From: Cerrena zonata
Taxonomy: Eukaryota; Basidiomycota; Agaricomycetes; Polyporales; Cerrenaceae
DNA: 64,000 nt
Direction of reading: 5' to 3'
Assembly: GCA_038087015.1 (NCBI GenBank)
Contig: JASBNA010000066.1
Coordinates: 167,418-231,417, forward strand
A program made the translations under genes and the position numbers. Below the pieces are notes generated by a model, which saw nothing but the letters and a program-made list of their open reading frames with translations, ran no database searches and had not been told where the DNA came from. Positions 1 through 10,408 of this stretch are shown piece by piece. Numbering within the stretch: the first letter of the stretch is position 1; every line of letters begins with the position of its first letter.

Positions 1-248
1 TCAGGTTGGGAACCGCTTTACCGGTTAAAGCGATTAAAGTGTGTACGTAGCGTACAGAATTCCAACTAATTTGTGTAGTTTTTTTCCCTCAATTTGTAAG
101 TGCTCGATTGAGGTTTGAGGTTTAATCGTATTACTTCAAGATTCACAACCAATTGCTTCTTTTATTATTCTTTTCATATAATCTTTTAACCTGAGATTGA
201 TTTTTCAAATAGTTTGTAGATCTCCTTACTGTCATTGATCAATTAATC
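1..248 (+). promoter_or_regulatory. 5' flank of EDE1
   Basis: No open reading frame or RNA gene is seen here. The stretch is AT-rich with T-rich runs and leads directly into the short first exon of EDE1, so it should hold that gene's promoter and 5' UTR. No specific factor site is claimed. Confidence 0.5.
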
Positions 249-3200
249 ATGAGTATATCACTGGGTATGTTTATTTGATTTGCTTTTGGTTGCTTCTCCA
301 GCTGGGGAATCTAACCGCCAATATAAATTGATGATTTTAATACTAATAAATATTAGCTTCTCCATCGTTCAAGGTGGGTCTTTCGCCTGATGAAAAGAAA
401 TTATATGCTCAACTATTCAAATCCTTAGATCCTGAAGGAACTGGGATTATCACTGGGGAAAAGGCCAGAACTACTTTTGAAAAATCTGGCTTGCCTCCAG
501 CAATTCTTGGAGAAATTTGGCAAATAGCTGATCAGAACAATTTGGGGTTCTTAACTCAGTTTGGTTTCTGTACTGCAATGAGATTGATTGGTTATACCCA
601 AGCTGGTAATCATCCTTCTGCTCAATTGGCAGATTACCCTGGTCCTCTTCCTAAGTTTGCAAATTTGAACTTATCTTCTAATTTTGCTCCTCCAAATGCT
701 TTACAACCACAATCAACCAATAGTTCATTTATGCAAACTCAACCAAGCTCAATTGTTCCTTCCAATCCTGCCACTAACCATGCAGTTCCTCAAGATCCAA
801 TACCTAAAGTTAGTCCAAGCGATTTTCAAAACTTTAGTAAGTTGTTTATCAAAACAACCGGTTCTGCTACTAATGATTTAAATGGGGCTAAAGCAAAAGA
901 TATTTTTCTTAAAGCTAAATTACCAACTTCAACTTTAAGTCAAATTTGGAGTTTGGTTGATAGAGATAATTTAGGTTATTTGAGTTTGGGTGCTTTTGTT
1001 GTTGCAATGCATTTAATTCAAGGTGTTTTAAATGGCTCAATCAAAGAGTTGCCTCCTTTCCTTCCAGAAAGCATTTGGCAATCCGTTTCTACTCCTGAAT
1101 CAACTAATCAACCAGGTTCTCGTCAAATCTCTCAAAATTCAATCGGATCTCAACAAACAACTATTAATCACCCTCCTTCATCTGGTACCGCTCAAAGAAA
1201 TTTGTCAACAAATTCTCAAAATAATCCTTGGTCAATCACTCCTGCTCAAAAACAACAATTCGATTCCATCTTCAATAGTTTAGATAAAGCTCACACCGGT
1301 CAATTGAACCCTGATCAAGTTGCATCGTTTTTAATGACTTCAAAATTAAATCAACAAGATTTGGCAAACGTTTGGGATTTATCTGATATTCAAAATACCG
1401 GGATTTTCAATAAACTTGAATTTTCCATTGCTTTGTTTTTAGTTAATAAAAAGTTATCTGGTGAAACTTTACCCAATATAGTTCCAGATACTTTGGTAGA
1501 ATCAATCAAACAAGCTGAAGAATCTACTCATGCTGTACCAGAACAAGCTCAACCTCAGGTTCCACCTCAAACGACTCCCCAAGCTGCTTCTCAAGCTGCT
1601 GTCAAACCTCAACAACCAATGGCTCCTCAAAAAACTGCCATGGACGATTTGGCTGATATATTCGGGTCCTCTAGTGCTGTTTCTTCTCCTCAAACAGCTA
1701 ATGCTCCATTGGCAACTCAAACAAGTGGGAACCGTGGATTACAGAAATCGCCCTTCGAGTAGTGATCTTTCACCCTCTTCTAACTTGCCTAGAGTTCGTC
1801 ATAACTTGACCGGGTCTTTCAAGCCAACTTCTTCATTTGGTCAAAACTTGATGCACAAGCAGCCACTCCTGTCTCCAAAAGAAGATGATGATGAAAATTT
1901 AATCGGTGATGATGTAGTTCAAAATAAACAAGCTCCTGCTGATACTGCTCAACCTCCTCAACCCACTCAGCCCGTCGAGCCTACTCCATCCGCTCAACAA
2001 GAACGAAAGGCAGTTAACTATGATGCTTTAAGAGCTGTTCCTCCACCTCCAGTTAAAAACACCAGTAGTGGCTCTGTGCCAGTTGCTGAACCCCCAGTTA
2101 CTTCAACTCCTCCTGCTAATGATAGAAGTATGTCTGGGAACTCTGATTTATTGGCTGATAAAAGTGCTATTTCTGGACAATTGTCTCAGCTACTTCTGAC
2201 ATTGCTAATATTTCCAATCAAGTTAAATCATTGACTAGTCAAACTACTGGATTGCATGAAAAGAAATTAAAAGCTGAACAAGATCTTCAGAGAATTTTAA
2301 ATACAAAAGCAGAATTTGAAAATAAATTGAAACAATTGAGAACTTCTTTCGATAATGAAGTTAAACAGGTTGACCAAGTTGATGCTACATTGGCCTCTGC
2401 TCAAGAAGAAACTGAAGCTTTGAGATCTGAAGCTTCAATCTCTGAAGCTAAACTTAACCATTTGTCAAGTCAACTTAATGAAAAACAAGTTACTTGTGAA
2501 GACTTGCAAAAGAATAATGCATCATTAAAAGAAAAATTAGGCTACTTAAATGTCGAAATTGCTGAATTAGAGAAACAATTGGAAGCTAAATCAGCTGAAA
2601 ACCAAAGATTATCTAATCAAGCTTCCGTTAAGAAATCTCAAGTGCAAGTCTCAATTGTCAAGACAGAAGAGTTGAGAAATAAAATTGCTGAATTAGAAAA
2701 TTCCAACAAATTGTTGCAAGATGAACACGATAAAGCTATCGAACGTGAACAAGCATTAGAAGCTGAAAGACAACAATTAGCAACTAGACAAGCTGAAGCA
2801 ACTAATTTTAAACCTACTACTAAATCTTCTCCTGGATCAAGTCATGGAAAGGGTTTGGCTGCAGGTGCTGCCGTTGGTGCTGCCATTGCTGGTGTAGCAG
2901 GTGCTGCTGCTTCTCACTTAGGTTCAAGCAAGTCGGACGACGCGGATAATGCTACTTTGAATCAAGAAGAAAAACAAAAGGAAATCGATCCTCAGGAACA
3001 CCCTAGTGATGTTAAACCATCAGGATTCAGCGTCGGTGCTCTTGTTGATGAAGTCAGAGATAAGCCAAGTGCTGATATGACTGGTATCGATGATTTACAA
3101 CAAAATGATCCGACTAGTGAACACTTTCCAGAACCAGAAGCCGTCAGGGATACCGTTGTATCACCAGGGCAATTTGTCAGTGTTCCTGAAACGAAAGAGG

Positions 3201-4494
3201 ATGAAGTTGATGAAATTAATAATAGATTTCCTGATTTGAGTGTTACTGATCGCGATAACAGTACTGACCGTGATAATGTAACTAATCAAACTGCTCCTTC
3301 ATCAACAAATTCCTATAGACATAATGAAGATGGTGAAACTCCTGTCACCTCTCCAAGTAACTCTGATTTCCAATTCCACAAAATGCAAATGCAGGAGTCG
3401 TTGGTAGTCTCGTTGGTATGCCTGGTGTATTAGTTGGTGTACAAAGAACTGACTCTTTGACTTCGAGTGTCCAAAACAATGCTGCTTTGTCCGTTCGTGA
3501 CGATAACATTGATGACATTAGTGACCGTGATACCATCGACAATGAAGTAGCTACTTCTCAAGGTAGAGTCAACTCTCCACCTACTAGTTCAGGCACGCGT
3601 ACTGAACAACAAGGACACCAAGAAGATTCAAGTGAAGGTGAAAAATTATCATCCGGTGTAGAATCTTTCGAAATAGTCAATGCAGAAGAGGCTAGAGGTG
3701 TTGATCAATATAACTTCCAAGAAAATAAGGAGGCAGAACCATCCAGTGCTCCAACAGAAACCTTCGTTATCAAAAACCCGGCTCAAGCACAAGATGGTGA
3801 AGAGTTCCCACCAATAAGAGAGCTCGACTATGATGAGAGCTCTTCTTCTGATGAAGATAACGAACAAGATAGGTTTGATGATGCTAATGATAATTTCCAA
3901 AATCAAAGCAGTGATAAAATTGTTGGGGCCGATCTTAGATCAAATGCCCCTGTTACATCTGAATTACAACCAAGTAAAGGTAGTGACTTTGACTCCGCCT
4001 TTGATGACTTGACCCCTGCTGCTGAAGAATCGAAGGAGAAGAATGCAGATCTTTTCGCAGACGAGTTTGATAATTTGGAAACTGCAAAACCTGATACTAA
4101 TCCAGAAGATTTCGAAGCTAATGAAGATTTCGGCTTCAACAGTGAATTTACTGAGGCCCCAGTCAAGCAATCGCATGCACCCTCTTTTGAGCAAAGTTCT
4201 GTTCCTGAGACTAAGGAAAGTAATGATGAATGGGAGCAATTATTTGCCGGTTTTGGTAATGCACAAGCTCAACCACCAGCTCAAGCTCAAGCTCAGTCAC
4301 CAGAACCTCAACCGATTACTCAACATGTGACATCACATGAATTACCTAGGGTTTCTAATCTTTCAGCATCTCAAGAAGATTCTGTTCAAGAATTAGTGGG
4401 TATGGGTTTCGATGAAAAGACTGTTGTTGACGCTTTACAAAAAGAAAACTGGGATACCGAAGCCGCTACCAATTACTTGTTAGACCATGCTTGA
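249..4494 (+). CDS. EDE1: EH-domain endocytic scaffold protein Ede1 (intron; three apparent indels)
   Basis: Ede1 is an Eps15-like scaffold that starts clathrin-mediated endocytosis at the plasma membrane. Three EH domains lie at about residues 14-105, 159-246 and 297-386. A P/Q-rich linker follows, then a long coiled coil (DNA about 2240-2800), a glycine/alanine-rich stretch, an acidic region, and a C-terminal UBA domain (VQELVGMGFDEKTVVDAL). Translation begins at ATG 249. A 16-nt exon is joined over a phase-1 intron to exon 2 at 357, giving an N-terminus MSISLASPSFK before the first EH domain. The frame breaks three times: near 1745 (one A too many), 2188 (one A too few) and 3377 (one C too few). 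Allowing for these gives 1385 codons including stop, close to the 1381 residues of S. cerevisiae Ede1. I read this as one functional gene with sequence errors, not four small genes. A genuine pseudogene is the alternative. Confidence 0.93.
265..356 (+). other. spliceosomal intron in EDE1
   Basis: The 92-nt intron has a consensus donor GTATGT at 265-270, a branch-point match TACTAAT at 341-347 and the first downstream AG at 355-356. Splicing joins G (264) to CT (357-358) as an Ala codon and opens directly into the first EH domain frame. Without it the EH frame has only a GTG at 374 and no ATG near its start. Confidence 0.9.
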
Positions 4495-4754
4495 AGTTTT
4501 TAATTTTTTGTTTTCTAAATCGTTTGTATTAATTTTAAAGAATTTTATTGTTTCTGTTTGCGTTTTATGATATATTGTTTCTAGTTTATTTTTTACATAT
4601 TCTTTTATTTGTTTAATTTGTTGTTTTCATAAAAAATTTAGTGTAAGGGATCATTTGTTATTCTATATGTACGTTTTCTTTTACATTATGTTCAACTACA
4701 GCGTATTTTAAATTAAACACAGACTTTTATTAAATAGGATATTAGGATGAGCTT

Positions 4755-5909
4755 CTACTTGAAGGCAGAATCCAAGGCATTTTCAAGGTCACCTACGTCG
4801 AACTCTTCTTTATTTAAATCTTTCAAGTCCTCTACTGGTCTTTCTGCAGTTGGGGTTATTCTGAAAGCGTGACGGTGAACGGGAGTATCCCAATCAACAA
4901 TAGCTGAATGAACAGTTCTTCTGTTATCCCAAACGACAACAGTATTTGGTTCCCACTTGGCTCTCAATTGTAAATCATGTGAGAGGTCAATGTGGGTATA
5001 TAAGAACCTAAGTAAGTAGTCAGATTCCTCTTCTTTCAATTCGACAATCTTTCTTGCGAAAGGTCTATTTAAATAAATGGCCTTTTCGCCAGTAACTGGA
5101 TGGGTTCTGATTAATGGATGTATGTTGGAAGCAGGTTTTCTTCTTTCAATACCACCCAAACGAAGAGAGTTGGAAGCCTGATCTTTGGAAGTGTGTAAGA
5201 CATGTAAGCCAGCCAATCTTTTTTGAAATTCTGGTGATAATCTCTTATAAGCTTCAACGGTATCAGCGAATATGGTGTCTCCTCCTGATTCTGGTCCTTC
5301 TAAAACACTGAAGAAGGTGTATCCAGGAGGTTGGAGTTCGTAGCTGACATCACTGTGGAATGAAACGTTATTATTCTTATTGGAAAATATTCTATCGAAT
5401 TCAGTTGGGTCAGGACGTCTGTAAGTAATGTGTAATTCAGGGTATCCTTTTGGAGCTCCAGAAGTTGGATGGATATGTAACCTACCAAAATATTTACCAT
5501 AATCAACTGCAAAAGCAGGACCTTTTTCACCAAAATCTTGATCTCTGAAAACAGCAACCCCTCTTTTAGCAACATATAAGGCCAATTCATCTTTTCCTTT
5601 ATCACTTAATTCAGAAAGTTGAACCCCGAAAACTTCAGTACCAAACTTTGGAGTAATATTCTTCTGTTTGATTTCTTGATCTTTGGGGAATAAGTTTGGT
5701 AATGTTGGATCAGCTCTCTTACCAGGATCTTCGTGTTTATAGAACTTTTGAGCTGGGAATTTCTCTTTTGGATCCCAGGTAGGTAAGAATTCTGGGTGTT
5801 TGGAAAGAGCTGCACTTTTTCTATTAATAATCAAAGTACCGTCTTCATCAACTTCATCAGTACCGTGATAGAAGTGAATATCGAAATTACCAAATGATTT
5901 AGTAGCCAT
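4755..5909 (-). CDS. JLP1: Fe(II)/2-oxoglutarate sulfonate (taurine) dioxygenase, JLP1-like, copy A
   Basis: This 384-residue protein belongs to the TauD/Jlp1 family, which oxidises sulfonates such as taurine or isethionate with 2-oxoglutarate, releasing sulfite for sulfur assimilation. Visible catalytic features are the iron ligands H185 and D187 (HSDVSYELQPPGYTFF), distal H334 (WDNRRTVHS), and R346/R350 in HRHAFRIT, the pair expected to bind 2-oxoglutarate and substrate. The length matches fungal Jlp1 (about 410). It is the downstream member of a tandem same-strand pair with the gene at 6393-7550; the two are closely similar over their whole length, so this is a local duplication. The residues just before the iron ligand differ (SFHSD here, NWHSD in copy B), which may mark different substrate preference. 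Its upstream gap carries a Met31/32-type and a Cbf1-type site, fitting sulfur-limitation control. The family is certain; the exact sulfonate is not. Confidence 0.93.
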   Translation of the reverse strand: MATKSFGNFDIHFYHGTDEVDEDGTLIINRKSAALSKHPEFLPTWDPKEKFPAQKFYKHEDPGKRADPTLPNLFPKDQEIKQKNITPKFGTEVFGVQLSELSDKGKDELALYVAKRGVAVFRDQDFGEKGPAFAVDYGKYFGRLHIHPTSGAPKGYPELHITYRRPDPTEFDRIFSNKNNNVSFHSDVSYELQPPGYTFFSVLEGPESGGDTIFADTVEAYKRLSPEFQKRLAGLHVLHTSKDQASNSLRLGGIERRKPASNIHPLIRTHPVTGEKAIYLNRPFARKIVELKEEESDYLLRFLYTHIDLSHDLQLRAKWEPNTVVVWDNRRTVHSAIVDWDTPVHRHAFRITPTAERPVEDLKDLNKEEFDVGDLENALDSAFK

Positions 5910-6056
5910 TATGAATAAATTATTGAATGTTTAAATTTAATATATTTGAAAATAACTGCTTGAAATAAGTTCTTTCAGTTCTCTTTTATATGTTTTCCTT
6001 AATGGTGTCGGTTGACCCAAAATGTATCGATATTCGGATGCTAAAGTTAGATAACA

Positions 6057-6065
6057 CCACAGTTT
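6057..6065 (-). promoter_or_regulatory. Met31/Met32-type site (AAACTGTGG on the minus strand)
   Basis: CCACAGTTT on the plus strand is the exact complement of the yeast Met31/32 consensus. It lies about 150 bp upstream of dioxygenase copy A, in the same orientation as the gene. Binding is inferred from the motif only. Confidence 0.5.
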
Positions 6066-6147
6066 TACAGGTATATTTTTTGCAATAATTGAATGGCGAC
6101 CGAACCGAGCCTAGCAGTGGCTGCGAGCCGAAGCTACGATAGTGGCG

Positions 6148-6155
6148 GTCACGTG
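6148..6155. promoter_or_regulatory. Cbf1-type E-box GTCACGTG
   Basis: GTCACGTG matches the preferred Cbf1 site RTCACRTG. It lies about 240 bp upstream of dioxygenase copy A and about 90 bp from the Met31/32-type motif, the usual pairing in sulfur-regulated yeast promoters. Confidence 0.5.
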
Positions 6156-6392
6156 CCTATTGCAACCAATTCTCAAAATTGTTGCAACCATTAAAAAAAT
6201 CACAACAAAGAAGAGCCACAATCTTGACTGTTTAACTTTGCTGTTTAAAGCAAATGAAATATCCCTTGGGTGTGTGGGGAAGATCATTTCCGATTGGGCC
6301 AGATAGCGGATTGAATGCTACATTAATCATCGGTGTAAAAACGATTATCGGATTGCTATTTGAAGAGAGGGAGGTTTGTATACAATAATTAT

Positions 6393-7550
6393 TTACTGGA
6401 AAGATTTATTTAATGCATGTTCGATATCAGCTATGGTATCTTCGGGCTTGTTTAAATCTTTCAAGTCTTCGACTGGTCTTTCAGCCTGAGAAGTGATTCT
6501 GAAGGCGTGACGATGAACCGGGGTATCCCAATCAATGATGGCAGAATGTACTGATCTTCTATTGTCCCAGACAACAACGGTATTTGGTTCCCATCGAGCT
6601 CTTAATTGTAGGTCATGGGCTTGTTCGATATGAGAGTATAAGAACTTGAGTAAATAATCGGATTCTTCTTCTTTCAATTCAACAATCTTTCTTGAGAACG
6701 GTCTGTTTAAATAGATTGATTTTTCTCCGGTTACTGGGTGAGTTCTAATCAAAGGGTGGATATTTGAGACCGGTTTTCTTCTTTCAATGCCTCCTTGAGT
6801 CTTTGAATTAGATGCTTGATCTTGAGAAGTATGTAAGACGTGTAAGCCAGCTAATCTTTTTTGAAATTCTGGTGATAATCTTTTGTAAGCTTCCACGGTA
6901 TCAGCAAAGATAGTATCGCCACCTGAGTCGGGTCCTTCTAGAACACTGAAAAAGGTGTAACCGGGAGGTTGAAGTTCGTAGCTTACATCACTATGCCAAT
7001 TCACTGCCTGGTTTCTGGTGGCAAACACTCTTGAAAATTCAGTTGGATCGGGACGTCTGTAAGTAATGTGTAATTGCGGATGACCTCTTGGGGCTCCAGA
7101 AGTTGGATGGATATGTAATGGACCAAAATATTTACCATAATCAACTGCAAACCCGGGTCCGTACTGGTTAAAGTCTTGATCTCTGAAAACAACAACACCT
7201 CTTTGAGCAACATACAAGGCCAATTCATTCTTACCCTGATCATCTAATTGAGAAAGTTGGATCCCGTGGATTTCAGTACCCAATTTAGGGGTTATATTTT
7301 TCCTCTTATATTCGATATTCTTAGCAAACAAATTTGGAAATGAAGGATCGGCTTTCTTACCAACATCTTCATAATTAAAGAATTGTAATGGAGGGTATTT
7401 CTCACTTGGATCCCAAGTGGGTAAAAATTCCGGGAAATGGCTTATATCTCTCGAAGACTTATTGATGGAAAGCACCCCATCCGAACCCACTTCGTCTAAA
7501 CCTTTGAGAAAGTGGGTATCGAAATCACCATATCTTTGATTTGAAGTCAT
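6393..7550 (-). CDS. JLP1: Fe(II)/2-oxoglutarate sulfonate (taurine) dioxygenase, JLP1-like, copy B
   Basis: This 385-residue tandem paralogue of the gene at 4755-5909 keeps the complete active site: H186 and D188 (NWHSDVSYELQ), H335 (WDNRRSVHS) and R347/R351. The long stretch SYELQPPGYTFFSVLEGP and the C-terminal half are nearly the same as in copy A, while the N-terminal 60 residues and the region before the HxD motif differ more. Copy B keeps the usual family Trp before the iron-binding His; copy A has Phe. The promoter (7551-7838) holds an AAACTGTGG element but no CACGTG. The role is inferred to be sulfonate use as sulfur source in the cytosol. The gene is intact. Confidence 0.93.
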   Translation of the reverse strand: MTSNQRYGDFDTHFLKGLDEVGSDGVLSINKSSRDISHFPEFLPTWDPSEKYPPLQFFNYEDVGKKADPSFPNLFAKNIEYKRKNITPKLGTEIHGIQLSQLDDQGKNELALYVAQRGVVVFRDQDFNQYGPGFAVDYGKYFGPLHIHPTSGAPRGHPQLHITYRRPDPTEFSRVFATRNQAVNWHSDVSYELQPPGYTFFSVLEGPDSGGDTIFADTVEAYKRLSPEFQKRLAGLHVLHTSQDQASNSKTQGGIERRKPVSNIHPLIRTHPVTGEKSIYLNRPFSRKIVELKEEESDYLLKFLYSHIEQAHDLQLRARWEPNTVVVWDNRRSVHSAIIDWDTPVHRHAFRITSQAERPVEDLKDLNKPEDTIADIEHALNKSFQ

Positions 7551-7664
7551 TGTAGATTGATAATGTGGATGGATTGGAAATGTCGAAGAGAACTACCAAC
7601 CTGTTTATATAGTGGTCTGGGTGTGGCTACTGAAACTTTCGCCATTTTTTGCAATCAAGCTTAC

Positions 7665-7673
7665 CCACAGTTT
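7665..7673 (-). promoter_or_regulatory. Met31/Met32-type site upstream of dioxygenase copy B
   Basis: CCACAGTTT (AAACTGTGG on the gene strand) lies about 115 bp upstream of the copy B start. The same nine bases occur in the copy A promoter, in the same orientation to the gene. Confidence 0.5.
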
Positions 7674-7838
7674 TTGAGACAATCGTACGATTTACTACAG
7701 GTGAGAATTATTCGATAATAAGGTATTAATCTATACGTATGCAAGAATTGAAAAAGGAAAATATATAAATAGTAAAATGTTAATGAATGAAATGAACCCA
7801 ACCTCCGTGAAAAGACATAAACGTAAAAAGAACTAAAA

Positions 7839-8426
7839 CTATTTAGCATGAATTTGGCACAATTCATTTTCGCTATTGAATGAAGTAACAATAAAGTGAG
7901 TTTTAGACTCTTTAACTTCTTTTTGTTCCTTTTTAACCGACTTGGGTTTAGAAACCTTATAATCATTAGTTGATGATGGAGGTAATAATAAAAAGTTTAT
8001 ATCGGTAACTGCCAACTTTCTTGTATCAGCACGAGGCGACAGTATAGGTGATGGATAAGCATGAGCACCTTTAGTAACATCAGATTTCACTTCTTCTTCT
8101 TCAGCATTGACTAATTCTGGAGATGAAGTAATTGAAATTGGTGATTCAACCTTGATGGCTTCTTCCTTCTTCTTATCACACGAATCGGGCCACGAACAGT
8201 CCAAAAAGTTCCTTATACATGCCTGGCATTTCCCATCTTCTTTATCCATATCACACTTCTTCTTTCTTCTACGACAAGTAAAGCATCCAGTTTTGGTTCT
8301 TCTTTTAATTGGTTTATCCTCTAATGCGTCACCACTACTAGGGGACTTTTTGGATGCGGTTTTCTTTGTTTTTTGCTTAGTTGGTGCTGCAAAATTCAAC
8401 ACCTGTTGATACTCTTTATAACCCAT
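7839..8426 (-). CDS. small Zn(II)2Cys6 DNA-binding regulator
   Basis: The 195-residue protein has one fungal zinc cluster, C48-x2-C51-x6-C58-x8-C67-x2-C70-x6-C77 (TGCFTCRRRKKKCD...CQACIRNFLDC). A Lys/Ser-rich N-terminus precedes it and an acidic, low-complexity C-terminus follows. The large fungal middle-homology domain common in this family is absent, so it is unusually short. The name and targets are not recognised. It lies on the same strand as, and 0.3 kb upstream of, the two sulfonate dioxygenases, and 2 kb from MUP1, so a link to sulfur or amine metabolism is possible but is only a positional inference. No indel is evident; a lost C-terminal extension cannot be excluded, as the region downstream to 7551 was not resolved into a continuing frame. 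Confidence 0.85.
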   Translation of the reverse strand: MGYKEYQQVLNFAAPTKQKTKKTASKKSPSSGDALEDKPIKRRTKTGCFTCRRRKKKCDMDKEDGKCQACIRNFLDCSWPDSCDKKKEEAIKVESPISITSSPELVNAEEEEVKSDVTKGAHAYPSPILSPRADTRKLAVTDINFLLLPPSSTNDYKVSKPKSVKKEQKEVKESKTHFIVTSFNSENELCQIHAK

Positions 8427-8519
8427 AATGAATGAAGACCTGACTTGGTTAATGAAGAAAAGAACCTATAATTTTATGAAATAGTTATGAAAAGTTTTTC
8501 ATGAATCATCAACAGGGAA

Positions 8520-8720
8520 TCCATGCTTTGCTTATTTCTTTCTCTTCGACCAGAACGGAAAGAGAAGGAGCGAGATCCTTGGGGATTTGTCTGTTTCCAG
8601 TAACCGTGTGCGCGCTGGGTTTCCTTCCAGGGGCGGCCGTGGGCCTTATCCGGCTGCTGTTGCTGTTTTCTGCTGCCCCCGTCGACCTCCGTACCGCCCG
8701 GCTTCTTGGCTGTAAATGGC
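8520..8720. other. GC-rich island without a recognised gene
   Basis: About 200 bp, clearly richer in G+C than its surroundings, with runs such as GGGGCGGCCGTGGGCC. Short open frames exist on both strands, but none resembles a known protein. It may be part of the Zn2Cys6 gene's promoter or foreign DNA. Confidence 0.4.
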
Positions 8721-8758
8721 AGCCAACAGAGACTCAAACAGTTGCAAATATTCATTAC

Positions 8759-8821
8759 ATCACTTCACCATCACTTCACCATCACTTCACCATCACTTCA
8801 CCATCACTTCACCATCACTTC
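8759..8821. repeat. 11-bp minisatellite, about 5.7 copies
   Basis: The unit ATCACTTCACC repeats perfectly from 8759 to 8821. It runs into a degenerate series built on GATCAATTCGTGG-like units up to about 8890. Confidence 0.92.
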
Positions 8822-8965
8822 GTGGACGATCAATTCGTGGACCATCAATTCGGTATGTCACTATCACTAGATCGTGGATCATCAATTCGGTAGGTCAGCA
8901 TTGTAGAAGTATCAATGTTTCGGTACATAGATGGGTAGGCAGAGTATCAAAATATATAATAGTCA

Positions 8966-9190
8966 ATCAGTTCAGTAGATCAGTTCAGTAGATCAGTTCA
9001 TTAGATCAGTTCATTAGATTAGTTCAGTAAATTTAGTAGATCAGTACAATTCAGTATACCAGTACAATTCAGTAGACCAGTACAATTCAGTAGACCAGTA
9101 CAACTCAGTAGATCAGTACAATTCAGTAGATCAATACAATTCAGTATACCAGTACAATTCAGTAAATCAGTACAGTTTAGTAGATCAGAA
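8966..9190. repeat. 13-bp and 18-bp degenerate tandem repeats
   Basis: The first part repeats AGTTCAGTAGATC-like 13-mers. The second part repeats AGTACAATTCAGTAGACC-like 18-mers about eight or nine times with substitutions. The 18-bp period keeps one minus-strand frame open (LLNCTG repeats), but this is a by-product of the repeat and not evidence of a protein. Confidence 0.85.
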
Positions 9191-9596
9191 TAGTCTAGTA
9201 GCACAGTCATCTCTACAATTCTTCTCAGTTGCTTCTCTCTTTATACATCTCTACAGTCCGGTCGCTCGATTCTTCGGTCACTCTTAGTTCCCTATGATTA
9301 CGTCTTTCAATACAGTTATCATACGTAAATCATCTGGAAATCTTGCCTAGTATGTAGAACCACATACAAAAAGTGAAGTGTCCTCTGTTAATGGAAACAC
9401 TTAAAGTAAATAATTCTTGTGGCTCAATAATTCTCAAATTTTGAAAATATTTTGCATAAGTTTTGAAAAATTACATTGGGACTATTATCAATAATATATA
9501 TATTGAATGCTATTTACAACGAATGAAACTATTGTTAATGTAATGTACAAGAGTTGAATTGAAATTGAATCAACTGAAATGAATAAACTGGTATAA
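9191..9596. other. intergenic, 3' side of MRPL51
   Basis: AT-rich sequence between the repeats and the end of the mL43 gene. I see no gene, RNA or repeat beyond A/T-rich runs. It should include the MRPL51 transcript end. Confidence 0.4.
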
Positions 9597-10019
9597 TCAA
9601 ATTTTATGTCTGTTTTCTTTGAAAACATGTAATGGAGACCAGATACCTCTAACAGACTCATTAACAGACTTAACTTTATGATTATACTTGTATAATGGAT
9701 TCCCACTACTTTGAGAATGTTCATGTAATTTCTTTAAAACTTCGGAGTCCTTCAAATTACGAACATCAACATCCTTAACAACGTCATTATTATAATGGAA
9801 CTTTAATTGCGGGTGTCCGCTTCTTTTAACTATGTCAAAAACAATTTGTGGTTTGTTTGATGCTACTTTATTCAATTTCCCGGATTTTAATAATTCACGA
9901 ACTCCATTCGATGATCCACCCCAATTACAGTATTGAACTGTCACTCTATGACATGGAACAACGAATGCTCCAACACCGTTACGTGCTAACGAAGTCTTAG
10001 GTATGGCTTTCACGGGCAT
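9597..10019 (-). CDS. MRPL51: mitochondrial large-subunit ribosomal protein mL43
   Basis: This 140-residue protein, the same length as S. cerevisiae Mrpl51, carries the L51/S25/CI-B8 thioredoxin-like domain. The N-terminal half has the family pattern around [19 protein letters not shown], then [34 protein letters not shown]. It is a structural component of the mitochondrial 54S subunit. There is no long presequence, as in other fungal members. The gene stands alone between the repeat block and MUP1 on the same strand, and the reading frame is intact. Confidence 0.92.
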   Translation of the reverse strand: MPVKAIPKTSLARNGVGAFVVPCHRVTVQYCNWGGSSNGVRELLKSGKLNKVASNKPQIVFDIVKRSGHPQLKFHYNNDVVKDVDVRNLKDSEVLKKLHEHSQSSGNPLYKYNHKVKSVNESVRGIWSPLHVFKENRHKI

Positions 10020-10408
10020 CTCAAAGTCTTATTGGCAAGCAGTACTAATAAAGTAATGTTCTAGTGAAATTGTTCTAGTGATATTGAAAAATTATCATCT
10101 TTCGTTCGAAGAAGAAGAAAAAAAAAAAAAAAATCCATACGAAAAGTCGTGTGAGTGGAAAATGTTTAGCAAACACCCGCACACCAAAAAACTATTGATT
10201 TTAGCTGCAACTCAAAGATAACCTACAAATGTAACAATATAATATCTAAAATGCCTAAAATGTTGAATTATTATACATAATGACTTTCAAAATCGTTAAG
10301 GAATTGAAAGTAGAGAGGGGAGAAAAAATATAAAAGTAATTAAATAAAGTGAGAAGAAGTGAAGTAGAACATGAATGCAAAAAATCAAATTAATGAACTC
10401 AAAATAAA
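10020..10408. other. intergenic between MUP1 and MRPL51
   Basis: A 389-bp gap with an A-rich run around 10110-10132. It holds the MRPL51 promoter and the MUP1 terminator. No gene is seen. Confidence 0.4.

Noticed and set aside
1530..3433. Reading EDE1 pieces as separate overlapping genes
   Set aside because: Each piece continues the Ede1 architecture and the joints are single-base homopolymer changes.
8474..8893. Two opposing frames of 93 and 130 codons over the GC-rich island
   Set aside because: Neither has recognisable domains, and both run into repeats; the openness follows from the low stop-codon density of GC-rich DNA.
9019..9210. Open minus-strand frame of LLNCTD repeats
   Set aside because: It is the translation of an 18-bp minisatellite, whose period keeps a frame open by chance.
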